Shown: positions 8,391 through 16,455, counted from the first letter of the stretch. The stretch is 33,080 nt of DNA from an uncultured Pseudoflavonifractor sp. (GCF_944387275.1 NZ_CALXEG010000036.1:1-33080), one strand, 5' to 3'. Made by a program: numbers and translations. Notes: generated from the letters alone by a model not told the origin.

Positions 8391-9848
8391 TCACGGTCTG
8401 CCGTCCCTCAGGGTGAAGGAGCGGAAGTCCAGTCTCCCCTTGCCCACAAATCTGAAGTACAGCGGCCGGGTGCCGTCGGGGATGGCACAGGGAGCGCTCA
8501 GTTCTTTCCAGCCGTCCCCACTGAGCTTTATCTCCATCCGGGCGGCCGGAGTCTTGAACTCCGGCGTGTCGGACACCAGAAGCACTCCGTCGGCCCGGCC
8601 CTGGACCTGGACGGACACGGATTGCAGCGATTGAAAGTCAAAATACTTGAACCCGGCCACCGCCCCGTCCCGCATGTTGGCAATATACTGGCTGTCCCGC
8701 TCCTCGCCGTCCTTCCCGGTCTGGGTGAAATAGGGGTGGGCGGCAAGCCGGAGCCGGGGGAACCGGATGTCGTAGCGGGCGGTACCCTTCCCGCTCCACA
8801 GGTTGCAGGCGATCCGGGCCGGGTATTTTCCGCTGCCCTTCAGAGGCCCGCCGTTGAGGCCGCAGGAGGTGACCTCCGCCTGACAAAAGCCCCCGTCCGG
8901 CCGCCGCTCCAGCCGTTCGGCGCAGGCCTGGCGGGAGTAGGAGTGGCAGTTGGTCTGGCGGTGGTAGAACACATACCACTGTCCGCCCACCTCCACGATG
9001 CCGCCGTGGGTGTTGCCCAGGTAGTTGACCGCCCGGCTCTCGTCGGTCCTGCCGTCCAGAAACAGGTCCCCGATGTCCACCAGGGTACCGCCGAAGGTGA
9101 AGGGCCCCCTGGGGCTGGGGCCCATGGCCCAGCACAGCTCGTGGTTGTGCTGGGAGGAGTAGACGAAGCAGTACCGGCCGTCCACCTTGCGGATGGAGCT
9201 GGCCTCAAAGAAGGCGTGGTTCTCAAAGGCGCCCGGCTTCCCTTTGGTGGGGAAGAGCAGGTCGGGCCCCGCCTTGATGGTGATCATATCCGGCTCCAGC
9301 TCCAGAACCACGCCCCCCGGATTGGTGAGATTGTGGAACCCGGAGGCCACCGGGGGCACCTTGGTGGCAAAGCCGGAGTAGAGCCAGACCCGGCCGTCGT
9401 CGTCGGTGAGCACGCCCGGGTCAAAGGGAAAGGGCTCCCCCGATCTGGTACCCCAGATGTGGCCGTCCCTGAACTTCACATGGCCGTGGAACTGGTACTG
9501 TCCCGCCGGGGTGTCGCACACCGCCACCGCCATGACCCCCAGAAAGTCAAAGGCATAGTAGAGGTAGTAGCGGCCGTCCGGTCCCCGGGTCACGTCGGGG
9601 GCGTACAGGCACCGCCGCCCGCTCCTGTTCATGGGGTCCTGGTCCTTGCGGTAGATGACCCCCTCGTACCGCCAGTCCTTCAGGTCGCTCACAGGCGCGG
9701 ACCAGCAGACATAGTCGTTCATACAGAAGAGGGGGCCGCCGAACCGGTCGTGGGAGCCATACACATACACCCGGTCGCCAAACACGTGGGGCTCGCCGTC
9801 GGGGACATACTCCCAGCTGGGGAGATAGGGGTTGAACGCCTGCTCCAT
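8391..9848 (-). CDS. Glycoside hydrolase family 43 protein with C-terminal CBM6-like domain
   Basis: The 485-residue enzyme begins with the GH43 five-bladed propeller. Candidate catalytic residues are D17 (DGEPHVF, base), D85 (YAPDVTRGPDGRYYLYY, pKa modulator) and E215 (FFEASSI, acid). A beta-sandwich resembling CBM6 fills roughly residues 370-485, with the YFDF and RPLYFRF strands. GH43 enzymes release arabinose or xylose from plant polysaccharides and their oligomers. No signal peptide is seen, so it should act on imported oligosaccharides in the cytoplasm. ATG 9848 is chosen because GGGAGGAGG lies just upstream; the open frame reaches 9959 without a ribosome site and overlaps the promoter. 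It is the first gene of the operon, facing the ROK regulator, and supplies the sugars for the downstream isomerase and kinase. Confidence 0.88.
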   Translation of the reverse strand: MEQAFNPYLPSWEYVPDGEPHVFGDRVYVYGSHDRFGGPLFCMNDYVCWSAPVSDLKDWRYEGVIYRKDQDPMNRSGRRCLYAPDVTRGPDGRYYLYYAFDFLGVMAVAVCDTPAGQYQFHGHVKFRDGHIWGTRSGEPFPFDPGVLTDDDGRVWLYSGFATKVPPVASGFHNLTNPGGVVLELEPDMITIKAGPDLLFPTKGKPGAFENHAFFEASSIRKVDGRYCFVYSSQHNHELCWAMGPSPRGPFTFGGTLVDIGDLFLDGRTDESRAVNYLGNTHGGIVEVGGQWYVFYHRQTNCHSYSRQACAERLERRPDGGFCQAEVTSCGLNGGPLKGSGKYPARIACNLWSGKGTARYDIRFPRLRLAAHPYFTQTGKDGEERDSQYIANMRDGAVAGFKYFDFQSLQSVSVQVQGRADGVLLVSDTPEFKTPAARMEIKLSGDGWKELSAPCAIPDGTRPLYFRFVGKGRLDFRSFTLRDGRP

Positions 9849-9889
9849 GTCTGATTTTCCGCCTCCTCCCGCAATCATATCGCTATAAC

Positions 9890-9913
9890 TTTTATTAAAA
9901 TACTTTATATAAG
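9890..9913. promoter_or_regulatory. Candidate ROK operator 1 (GH43 side)
   Basis: This 24-base AT-rich element shares 17 of 24 positions, including the exact core AAAATACTTT (9897-9906), with the element at 10081-10104. It starts about 4 bases after the expected transcription start of the GH43 operon, a typical repressor position. Confidence 0.55.
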
Positions 9914-9923
9914 TTTCAGCCAT

Positions 9924-9953
9924 ATTGTACGTCACGCCGCCGCAGATTGTCAA
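9924..9953 (-). promoter_or_regulatory. Sigma-A promoter of the GH43-xylB operon
   Basis: On the minus strand a perfect -35 TTGACA (9948-9953) and -10 TACAAT (9924-9929) are 18 bases apart. Transcription should start near 9917, giving a leader of about 70 bases that contains candidate operator 1. Confidence 0.75.
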
Positions 9954-10053
9954 TAGCATCCCGGCAGATAAAATATTTTTTCTGCTACCGCGTAAATATC
10001 CCGGTTTTATCCCGCTTTCCGAACAAAATCACTGGAGCGCTCCCAGGTCTCCC

Positions 10054-10081
10054 TTGCTTTTTTCGAAAATTGTGCTATTAT
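10054..10081 (+). promoter_or_regulatory. Sigma-A promoter of the ROK regulator gene
   Basis: TTGCTT (10054-10059) and TATTAT (10076-10081) are separated by 16 bases, with the start near 10088. A 10-bp palindrome GGAGCGCTCC (10034-10043) lies upstream of the -35 box; no role is assigned to it. Confidence 0.55.
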
Positions 10082-10104
10082 TTTTATAAAATACTTTTGT
10101 AAAA
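10081..10104. promoter_or_regulatory. Candidate ROK operator 2 (autoregulatory side)
   Basis: This is the second copy of the AAAATACTTT-centred element (core 10088-10097), with outer arms TTTTA and TAAAA forming a loose dyad (10082-10104). It begins at the last base of the -10 box and covers the expected start of the ROK gene, which fits autorepression. Confidence 0.55.
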
Positions 10105-10114
10105 CGGTGATGTT

Positions 10115-11248
10115 ATGAGCAAGTCCTCTCCGCACTCCACCGTAGAGCTGCGGAAGATGAACCGGAACCGGGTCTTCCAGGCCCTCTATCACACGTCGGA
10201 GCCGCTGACCAAGCAGGAGCTGGCCTACCGGCTCTCCATGAGCCTGCCCACCCTGACCCAGAACCTGAGCGAGCTCATGGCCATGGGGCTGGTGGACAAC
10301 TCCGAGGTGGCGGGCTCCAGCGGCGGCCGCAAGCCCCGCATCCTGTCCGTGGTGCCTGGGGCCCGCTGGGCCCTGGGGGTGGAGATCTCCTCCCGGCATA
10401 TCCGCCTGGTGGCCCTGGACCTGCAGGTCCGGGAGCTGGGCTTCCGGGCCTTCGACCTGCCCTTCCACACCGGGGAGGAGTACGCCGTCCGGCTGGCCCA
10501 GACCGTGGAGTGCTTCATCGACGAGCTGGGCCTGGACCGGGCCAAGCTGCTGGGGGTGGGCGTCAGCATCCCCGGCATTGTGGACGCCGCCCAGCAGTAC
10601 GTCACCACCGCCCCCACCCTGGGGGTGCGCAGGCTGGACGTGCGGGCCATCGCGGAGCACATCCCCTACCCGGTGTACCTGGTCAACGACGCCAACGCCG
10701 GCGGCTTTGCCGAGTGCTGGGGCCGCAGCGGCGTGCAGGACATGGCCTATCTCTCCCTGAGCCGGGGCGTGGGTGGCGCCATCCTCACCTCGGGCACGGC
10801 CTACCTGGGCGCCAACGGCCGGTCCGGCGAGTTCGGTCACATGTGCATCCACCCCGGCGGCGCGCCCTGCAGCTGCGGCCGGCGGGGCTGCCTGGAGGCC
10901 TACTGTTCCACCGCCCGGCTGTCGGACGACATGGGCATCACCCTGGAGGACTTCTTCCAGGCCCTTGCCCAGGGCCACGCCGCCTATTCCGCCCTGTGGG
11001 AGCGCTACCTGGACGACCTGGCCGTGGGTATCCTGAACATCCACGCCGCCCTGGACTGCCAGATCGTGCTGGGCGGCAAGCTCTCCCGCTTTATGGGGGA
11101 GAGGTTTTCCGCCATTGACGGGCGGCTGCGCCGCCTGGACCCCGCCTACCAGGAGGGGCCCTATCTGGCCATCTGCCGCTACTACGACCACTCCAACGGC
11201 ATCGGCGCGGCCCTCTACTTTGTGGACCGGTTCATCCGCCAGATCTGA
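10115..11248 (+). CDS. ROK-family transcriptional regulator (XylR/NagC-like)
   Basis: The 377-residue protein has an N-terminal winged helix (about residues 15-65, with KQELAYRLSMSLPTLTQNLSEL) followed by a ROK sugar-binding domain. The zinc signature C-x-C-G-x2-G-C-L-E is present near residue 255-262, along with GEFGH and the sugar-site segment NDANAGGF. The ATP-loop DxGxT of true ROK kinases is replaced by VEISS, so this is a regulator rather than a kinase. ATG 10115 has only a weak GGTGA ribosome site. The gene is divergent from the GH43-xylB operon, and both promoters carry a matching AT-rich element. The likely role is repression relieved by a pentose such as xylose or arabinose; the inducer is inferred from the neighbours. 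Confidence 0.9.
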   Translation: MSKSSPHSTVELRKMNRNRVFQALYHTSEPLTKQELAYRLSMSLPTLTQNLSELMAMGLVDNSEVAGSSGGRKPRILSVVPGARWALGVEISSRHIRLVALDLQVRELGFRAFDLPFHTGEEYAVRLAQTVECFIDELGLDRAKLLGVGVSIPGIVDAAQQYVTTAPTLGVRRLDVRAIAEHIPYPVYLVNDANAGGFAECWGRSGVQDMAYLSLSRGVGGAILTSGTAYLGANGRSGEFGHMCIHPGGAPCSCGRRGCLEAYCSTARLSDDMGITLEDFFQALAQGHAAYSALWERYLDDLAVGILNIHAALDCQIVLGGKLSRFMGERFSAIDGRLRRLDPAYQEGPYLAICRYYDHSNGIGAALYFVDRFIRQI

Positions 11249-11261
11249 CCTTCTCGAACCG

Positions 11262-11297
11262 AAAAACAGCGCCCGGAACCAGTGGTTCCGGGCGCTG
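11262..11297 (-). terminator. Terminator of the redox operon (DMT end)
   Basis: A near-perfect inverted repeat (11267-11279 with 11285-11297 as the foldable stem) is followed on the minus strand by TTTTTC (11261-11266). It ends the operon whose last gene is the permease at 11324. On the plus strand, after the ROK gene, the hairpin lacks a good U-tract and may stop transcription only partly. Confidence 0.8.
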
Positions 11298-11323
11298 CTG
11301 TTGTCTGCGTACAATATTCCGCG

Positions 11324-12226
11324 TCACACCGGGGCGCTCTTTTTCTCCGGGGGCTGGGCGGCCTTTGCCTTGCGGTTGCCGTCCACCGCGATGAGCAGAA
11401 TGCTGGCCAGCACCATGAGCCCGCCGATGACCATTCCCTGGGTCACCGGGTCGTGGAACCAGACGGTGCCGAACACCACGCTGACAATGGGCTCCAGCAT
11501 GGACACAAAGGCGGCGGTGGAGGCCCCCATGCGGCTGATGCCGTACATCATCAGGAAGTAGCCGCCCACGTTGAACAGGCCGGCCCCCAGCACGAACAGC
11601 CAGCCGCTGGGGCTGGAGGGCAGCTGCATGGTGCCCGTGGCGGGCGCCACCACGCCCCACAGCACCGTGCCCGGCAGGGCCACATAGAACAGCTTGGCCT
11701 CAATGGGCAGGTCGTTGGCCGGGCCCTTCTCGTTGGCGATCAGGTAGGCGCCGTAGGTGAAGGCGGAGGCCAGGGCGGCCAGCACGCCCATGAGCTCCAT
11801 ATTGCCGCCCTCGCCGGCCAGGAACACCATGCCCGCGATGGAGCAGACGATGGCCACCACCTGGAGCTTGGAGAAGCCCTGGCGGAATACGGTGCCCATC
11901 ACCACGCACACCACGGCGGGGTACAGGAAGTTGAACATGATGGTCATGCCCACGGGCAGGTACACCAGGGCGGTGTTCAGCAGGAGGGAGGTGATCAGCA
12001 TGCCCACCACGCCCATGGCCAGGGCCTGGACCAGCTGGGCCGGTTTGGCCCGCAGGCTCTTGCCCTCGGCCAGGGCCATGGCGGCGCTGACCAGCAGGAT
12101 GATGAGGTTGCTGTAGAACATCAGGCTGTTCATGTGCAGCCCGTCCAGCAGCACCTGCTTCTGGAGGGTGGGCATGATGCCCAGCAGGGTGGCGGCCCCC
12201 GCCACCGATAGGATTCCGATCAGCAT
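11324..12226 (-). CDS. DMT superfamily permease with two EamA domains
   Basis: This 300-residue protein has about ten hydrophobic segments arranged as two EamA repeats (roughly 5-140 and 150-285) and a short charged cytoplasmic tail. Typical features are the TM segment ending in NFLYPAVVCVVMG and, in the second repeat, GASTAAFVSMLEPIVSVVFGTVWF, close to the ALEPVxA pattern of the family. These permeases export or import amino acids, metabolites or nucleotide sugars; the substrate cannot be read from the sequence. ATG 12226 has a GGAAAGGA site and lies 16 bases after the ferredoxin-subunit stop, so it is the last gene of the redox operon. Co-transcription suggests that it moves a substrate or product of the molybdenum enzyme, which is inference. 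Confidence 0.88.
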   Translation of the reverse strand: MLIGILSVAGAATLLGIMPTLQKQVLLDGLHMNSLMFYSNLIILLVSAAMALAEGKSLRAKPAQLVQALAMGVVGMLITSLLLNTALVYLPVGMTIMFNFLYPAVVCVVMGTVFRQGFSKLQVVAIVCSIAGMVFLAGEGGNMELMGVLAALASAFTYGAYLIANEKGPANDLPIEAKLFYVALPGTVLWGVVAPATGTMQLPSSPSGWLFVLGAGLFNVGGYFLMMYGISRMGASTAAFVSMLEPIVSVVFGTVWFHDPVTQGMVIGGLMVLASILLIAVDGNRKAKAAQPPEKKSAPV

Positions 12227-12242
12227 GGTTTCCTTTCCTTTC

Positions 12243-12770
12243 TCACTTGGCCGGCTCCGCCGCGCCCCACTGCTCCCGGCGCATGCGGTCCGCCTTTTTC
12301 TCCTGCATCTCGCTCTGGCGGCGCTGGAACTCCTCCTCGTCCAGCAGGGTCAGCGCCCCGGTGGGGCACACCTTCACGCAGGCGGGCAACAGCCCCGCCC
12401 GCTGCCGCTCGATGCAGGCGTCGCACTTTCTCATCTTCCCGTCGGGGCCGAAGGAGGGGATGCCGTAGGGGCAGGCCATGGCACAGGAGTGGCAGCCGAT
12501 GCAGTAGGTGTTGTTGTACAGGGTGAAGCCGGTGTCCGGGTTCTTGTACAGGCAGCCGCTGGGGCAGCCCATGACGCAGGGCGCGTCGGCACAGTGCATG
12601 CAGGACACCGAGTAGAACTTCAGCTCCCCGGTCTTGCTCTCCTGGGTGAAGGTGTACCGGAAGGGCTGCTCCCCCGCCTCCACCGCCACGTCGTTCTGGT
12701 CCATGCAGGCCAGGGCGCAGGCGCCGCAGGCGGAGCACTTCTCCGGGTCAAAAAACAGATAGCGTTTCAA
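12243..12770 (-). CDS. 4Fe-4S ferredoxin subunit (DmsB/PsrB/NrfC-like, four clusters)
   Basis: The 175-residue protein holds sixteen cysteines in four 4Fe-4S motifs. C12-C15-C18-C22 and C90-C93-C96-C100 have CX2CX2CX3C spacing, C57-C60-C65-C69 has CX2CX4CX3C, and C116-C119-C131-C135 has CX2CX11CX3C. This is the electron-transfer subunit layout of DMSO-reductase-family enzymes. The start is taken as TTG 12770: AAAGGAGG lies 7 bases upstream, and the product then begins MKRYLFFDPEKC as in homologues. A longer frame to 13184 only overlaps the upstream gene. The TTG overlaps the TGA of the molybdopterin subunit (12767-12769), so translation is probably coupled. No signal peptide or membrane anchor is seen, so the complex should be cytoplasmic. 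The C-terminal 30 residues are charged. Confidence 0.88.
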   Translation of the reverse strand: MKRYLFFDPEKCSACGACALACMDQNDVAVEAGEQPFRYTFTQESKTGELKFYSVSCMHCADAPCVMGCPSGCLYKNPDTGFTLYNNTYCIGCHSCAMACPYGIPSFGPDGKMRKCDACIERQRAGLLPACVKVCPTGALTLLDEEEFQRRQSEMQEKKADRMRREQWGAAEPAK

Positions 12771-14906
12771 CGCCGCTCCTCCTTTCTCACCGCGCAGCGG
12801 GTGGACCGGTAGGCCGGGAACCCGGAGTAGGGGTCCAGGTGGTCGGCGTCCATCAGGCTGTTGGCGTCCGCCTCCGAGTAGCCGTGGAACAGGTTCACCA
12901 GGCCCTGGGGCACGGTCAGTGTGGGGTGTACCTTCACCGTCACCGCCCCCCGGGCGGTCTCGATGCGGATCCAGTCCCCCTCGTCCACCCCCAGCCGGGC
13001 ACAGTCGGCCCGGTTCAGGTCGGCGGTGGGCTCCCGGCGGAGGCTCCGGTTGGCGGGTACCTTGTGGAGCCGGGAGTGGATGGCGTTGGGGATGCGGCTG
13101 CCCGAGGTGAGCACAAAGGGGTACTTCTCCGGGTCCGCCCCGTCCAGGGGGTCCCGGTAGGTGGGCAGGGCGTCCAGCCCCCACTCCGGGTGGCCGGCGA
13201 TGACCATGCTCTTGAGCTCAAACTTCCCCGTGGGGGTGTTCAGCCCCCGCTCCAGGGCCTCATAGTCCCGGTGGGGCTTGATCCGGGCGATGGGCACCGG
13301 CAGCTTCACCTGCCGCAGCTGGTCCACGGTAACGCCGTAGTCGTCCAGGATGTACTTCTGGACAAAGGCATCATAGCCCGCTTTCAGCATCTCGTCGGGC
13401 AGGTCCATGCGGTTGGCCAGCTCGGTGAGGATGGTCACGTCGCTCTTGGACTGGCCCAGGGGCTGGATGGCCGGGCTGGTGTACCAGGCCAGGCCGCCGG
13501 GGTAGGGCTTGAACTCCCCCCGCTCGAAGCTGGAGCAGGCGGGGAGCACCAGATCGGCGTACTTGGCCGAGTCGGTGAGGAACAGGTCGGTGTCCACGTA
13601 GAAGTCCAGGGCCTCCAGGGCCTGGAACATGTGCCCCGAGTCGGGGAACATCCGGGCGTTCAGGCCCAGGGCGAACAGGGCCTTCACCGGGTAGGGCTTT
13701 CCCTCCAGAATCTGCCGGGGCAGGTCCATGGCCTGCATCTCCCCCTCCAGGTAATCCCACAGGGGGAAGCGCCCGGCGCCGATGGGCGGCTTGCAGTTCT
13801 TGGGCTTGTTCTCGTAGAGGTACTCCTCCTCCCGGGTGGGGAAGCCGCAGGCCACGTGCATATAGGTGTGGGGGGGTCAGCAGCTGGCCGCCGGCCCGGT
13901 CGAAGTTGCCGGTGATGGCCAGCAGGGCGGTGACCGCCCGGTAGTTCTGCAATCCGTTGCGGTGGTGGCACAGGGGCGCGGAGGACTCGTTGAAGCTCAT
14001 CCGGGGATTTTCATGGATCAGCGCGGCGGCGGCCTCCACCTGCGCAAAGGGCACGCCGGTGATGGACTCGATGTTGTCCCGGTTGAACTGGCGGACGTAT
14101 TCGGCGTACTCCTCAAAGCCGTGGACATACTTGCGGATATAGGGCATGTCGATCCAGCCCTTTGTGATCAGCACGTTGGCGATGGCGTGGGCCAGGGCGC
14201 CGTCGGTGCCTGTCCGGGGCTGGAGGAACAGGTCCGCCAGCTTTTCGCTGGCCGGGGTCCGCCGGGTGTCCACGATCAGGAACTTCAGCCCCTTCTCCTT
14301 CAGCTCCATGGCCTTTTTTGCCCCCATATAGGCCGAGTAGAAGGGGTTGAAGGCCCAGCCCAGGAACAGGTCGCTGTTGGCCATGTCCGCGTCGGCCTGG
14401 TCCCCCGCCGCCAGCTTCCAGGCCATAAAGGCCGCCGTGTAGCAGGCGCTGGACTCGCAGCCGTAGTTGGGGCTGCCGAAGGCGTAGGCAAACCGCCGGA
14501 GCATCTGCCGGTACCACTTGGAGTAGCCCGAGTAGAAGGCCACGCTCTCCGGCCCGTACTGCTCCTTGGCCCGGTTCAGCCGCCGGCCGATCTCCTCGTA
14601 GGCCTCATCCCAGCTGATGGGCTCAAACTCCCCCGCTCCACGGGGGGCCGTCCGCCGGAGGGGCGTCATGATCCGGTCCTTCCGGTAGATGTACTGCCGG
14701 TTGGCCAGGCCCTTGGGGCACAGCCGCCCGTCGTTCACCGGGTGGCCGTCCATGCCCTCGATCTTGATCACGGTCCCGTCCTTCACATATGCGCTGACGC
14801 CGCAGTGCATCCCCGGGGAGCAGATGTCGCACATGGTGGGCCTGATCTCAATTCCCGTGTCCTCCCCCGGGATCTTGCTGCGGATCTTTCGCTCCAGTTC
14901 CGTCAT
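12767..14906 (-). pseudogene. Molybdopterin oxidoreductase (DMSO reductase family), frameshifted at a G7 run
   Basis: The gene reads as one 712-residue enzyme only if one base is removed from the seven-G run at 13870-13876. The N-terminal part (from ATG 14906) has a 4Fe-4S motif, C26-x2-C29-x5-C35 and C63, then the YGCESSAC segment (C150 or C155 may ligate Mo), DTRRTPASEKLADLFLQPR and NESSAPLCHHRNG, up to LLTP. The C-terminal part resumes in the other frame as HTYMHVACGFPTREEE. It carries the molydopterin-binding domain, with VLTSGSRIPNAIHSRLH and the NRADCARLGVDEGDWIRIETARG segment. No Tat signal is present, so the enzyme is cytoplasmic. ATG 14906 overlaps the stop of the FAD subunit by 4 bases. 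With the FAD and ferredoxin subunits it should form an NAD(P)H-linked molybdenum or tungsten oxidoreductase; the substrate is unknown. The shift could be a sequencing error. Confidence 0.82.
13870..13876 (-). other. Homopolymer of seven G (seven C in the mRNA) at the frameshift point
   Basis: On the coding strand the local codons are CTG ACC CCC CCA CAC. With six C they read CTG ACC CCC CAC ACC TAT ATG, which joins both halves of the molybdopterin oxidoreductase smoothly. The alternative frame is closed just upstream by a TGA (13877-13879), so the switch must occur inside or next to this run. Confidence 0.8.
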
Positions 14907-16186
14907 ATTCCCGCCTCCAAAGTGTCAATCATGCGCTCCGGCACGCCGTACCGCACCAGCTGCCCCCGCTGCTCCGGGGAAAAGCGGCAGGGCTGGCCCC
15001 GCAGCACCTTGATGAGCTGTGCCTTTATGATGCCCGACACGCCGTAGTTGTCCAGAATGTTGAACCCCACCGGCTTCCCGTCCCGGTACACCGCCTGGAG
15101 GTAGAAGCCCCCCTCCGGCGAGCGGTAGGTCCTGACCTCTCCGGTCAGCCGGTTGTCCCCCAGGCCGATGAAGTCCATGTCCAGGAAATGGGTGATGTTG
15201 TGCAGGATGTTCCCGTCGGTCTCGTCGGTGACACCGGCCATGTTCCGGCCGGCGATGCGGCCCTGAACCCCCGCGTTGGCCCACAGACCGATGATCTGCT
15301 TGCCGCCGGACTGGAGGTTGTCCCCCTGGCAGCAGTCCCCCGCCGCGTAGATCCCGGGGGCCGAGGTGCGCATCCGGCCGTCCACCAGGATGCCCCGGTC
15401 CACGGCGATCTCCGCCCGGTCCACAAAGGAGCAGGCCGCCCGGGTGCCGATGTTCAGCACCAGCAGCTCGGTCTCCAGGGTACTGCCGTCGGCCAGGGTC
15501 ACGGTATAGCGGGGATTGCCCCGGCTGTCCGTGTCCTCCTCCGCCTGGGTGATGGCCTGGCCCAGGGCCAGCCCGATCCCCATGGCCCGCAGCCGGTCCT
15601 CGATCATCCCGGACACCTCCGGGTAGGCCGCCAGGGCGAAGATATGGGGTGCCATGTCCGCCAGGGTCACATGGCACCCCCGGTTGTGCAGCAGCTCGGC
15701 CACCTTGATGCCCACCATGGAGGCCCCCACGATCACCGCGTCGCGGAACGCTCTCCCCTCCACAGCCCTGCGCAGCTTCTCCGCGTCCTCCACCGTGCGC
15801 ATGCAGAACACGTTTTTGATGCCGCCGAAGCTGGGGGGCACAAAGGCCGTAGCCCCCGCGGCGATCAGGATCTGGTCGTACTCCTTCCGGCGTCCAGACG
15901 CCGTCTCGATCCGTCGGTCCCCGGCCGCCACCCGCGTCACCCGGTCGCCGGTAAAGATCTGGGCGTTATACCGCTTCTCGATCTCCTCCAGGGTACCGAA
16001 GGGAAACAGCCCGCTGTAGGGCAGCCGCCCCGACGCGTAGTAGGTGGTCAGCATGGGGTTGTAGGGCGGCAGCTCCGTCTCGCTGTAGATGTCGATCTCC
16101 GCGCCGCTGTCCGTCTCCCGGATGGCCTGCAGTGCGTGGCAGCCGGCACATCCCAGCCCGACAATTCCGATCCGCTTTTCAGACAA
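14903..16186 (-). CDS. FAD-dependent NAD(P)-linked oxidoreductase (pyridine nucleotide-disulfide oxidoreductase fold)
   Basis: This protein of about 427 residues has two dinucleotide-binding folds. The FAD fold starts with RIGIVGLGCAGCHAL, the NAD fold with DAVIVGASMVGIKVAE, and the second FAD contact TSAPGIYAAGDCCQGD follows. It resembles the NADH oxidase, rubredoxin-reductase and nitrite-reductase flavoprotein group, including the YNPMLTTYYASG segment, and lacks the redox CxxC of disulfide reductases. TTG 16186 is preferred because AAAGGAG lies 9 bases upstream; an in-frame ATG at 16210 would add 8 residues but has no good ribosome site. It is first in the operon, behind a strong promoter (16225-16253), and its stop overlaps the start of the molybdopterin subunit. 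The likely role is to pass electrons between NAD(P)H and the molybdenum enzyme through the ferredoxin subunit. Confidence 0.85.
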   Translation of the reverse strand: MSEKRIGIVGLGCAGCHALQAIRETDSGAEIDIYSETELPPYNPMLTTYYASGRLPYSGLFPFGTLEEIEKRYNAQIFTGDRVTRVAAGDRRIETASGRRKEYDQILIAAGATAFVPPSFGGIKNVFCMRTVEDAEKLRRAVEGRAFRDAVIVGASMVGIKVAELLHNRGCHVTLADMAPHIFALAAYPEVSGMIEDRLRAMGIGLALGQAITQAEEDTDSRGNPRYTVTLADGSTLETELLVLNIGTRAACSFVDRAEIAVDRGILVDGRMRTSAPGIYAAGDCCQGDNLQSGGKQIIGLWANAGVQGRIAGRNMAGVTDETDGNILHNITHFLDMDFIGLGDNRLTGEVRTYRSPEGGFYLQAVYRDGKPVGFNILDNYGVSGIIKAQLIKVLRGQPCRFSPEQRGQLVRYGVPERMIDTLEAGI

Positions 16187-16224
16187 GGTGTCCCGCTCCT
16201 TTCTCCACATTTTTCTTGTATTGA

Positions 16225-16253
16225 ATTATAACAAGTTGACTGCCGTTGTGCAA
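16225..16253 (-). promoter_or_regulatory. Strong sigma-A promoter of the molybdenum redox operon
   Basis: On the minus strand TTGCAC (16248-16253) and a perfect TATAAT (16225-16230) are exactly 17 bases apart. Transcription should start near 16218, about 30 bases before the TTG start codon. Confidence 0.8.
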
Positions 16254-16262
16254 GCGCTTTTT
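16249..16262. promoter_or_regulatory. cre-like LacI-family operator over the -35 box
   Basis: TGCAAGCGCTTTTT matches 11 of 14 positions of the palindromic catabolite site TGWAAGCGCTTWCA and overlaps the -35 hexamer of the redox operon. It shares the AAGCGCTT core with the palindrome at 3613-3626. Binding here would block transcription. Confidence 0.45.
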
Positions 16263-16280
16263 TCATTCTTTCCGTCCCGG

Positions 16281-16302
16281 GGCCAACTTCGTGCAGTTGG
16301 CC
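16281..16302. repeat. Perfect inverted repeat with 8-bp arms in the divergent intergenic region
   Basis: GGCCAACT and AGTTGGCC are separated by TCGTGC. It may be a regulator site or an RNA hairpin. It is part of the 335-base gap between the redox operon and ridA, which also holds two promoters, a cre-like site and the hairpin at 16387-16438. Confidence 0.6.
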
Positions 16303-16386
16303 GAAAATCCGTAATTATTTTTGTATATATTGCAAAATTTTCAGTATTTTCCGATGTGATATACACTCCACCCGTTTAAAAAGAAG

Positions 16387-16438
16387 CACCTCCCGGAAAA
16401 AAATCTTCGGATTTTCCTGGGAGGTGTTGACCTTTTTT
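16387..16438 (+). terminator. Terminator-like hairpin directly upstream of the ridA promoter
   Basis: CACCTCCC (16387-16394) pairs with GGGAGGTG (16419-16426), and the inner A-rich and T-rich arms extend the stem to a TTCG-type tetraloop. Six T (16433-16438) follow on the plus strand; the minus strand also has TTCTTTTT after it. No recognised gene ends here, so it is either an insulator for ridA or the end of an unrecognised small RNA. Confidence 0.55.
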
Positions 16439-16455
16439 ATGCGCTGTCGTATTAT
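16427..16455 (+). promoter_or_regulatory. Sigma-A promoter of ridA-mobA
   Basis: TTGACC (16427-16432) and TATTAT (16450-16455) are 17 bases apart, with a start near 16462 and a leader of about 60 bases. The -35 box abuts the hairpin stem, and the T-run of the hairpin lies in the spacer, so the hairpin cannot attenuate this transcript. Confidence 0.65.

Noticed and set aside
13877-13879. TGA next to the G7 run as a selenocysteine codon in the molybdenum enzyme
   Set aside because: This TGA is out of frame with the N-terminal part, which reads CTG ACC through it. It only bounds the downstream frame, and the position does not match the Mo-ligand segment near residue 150.
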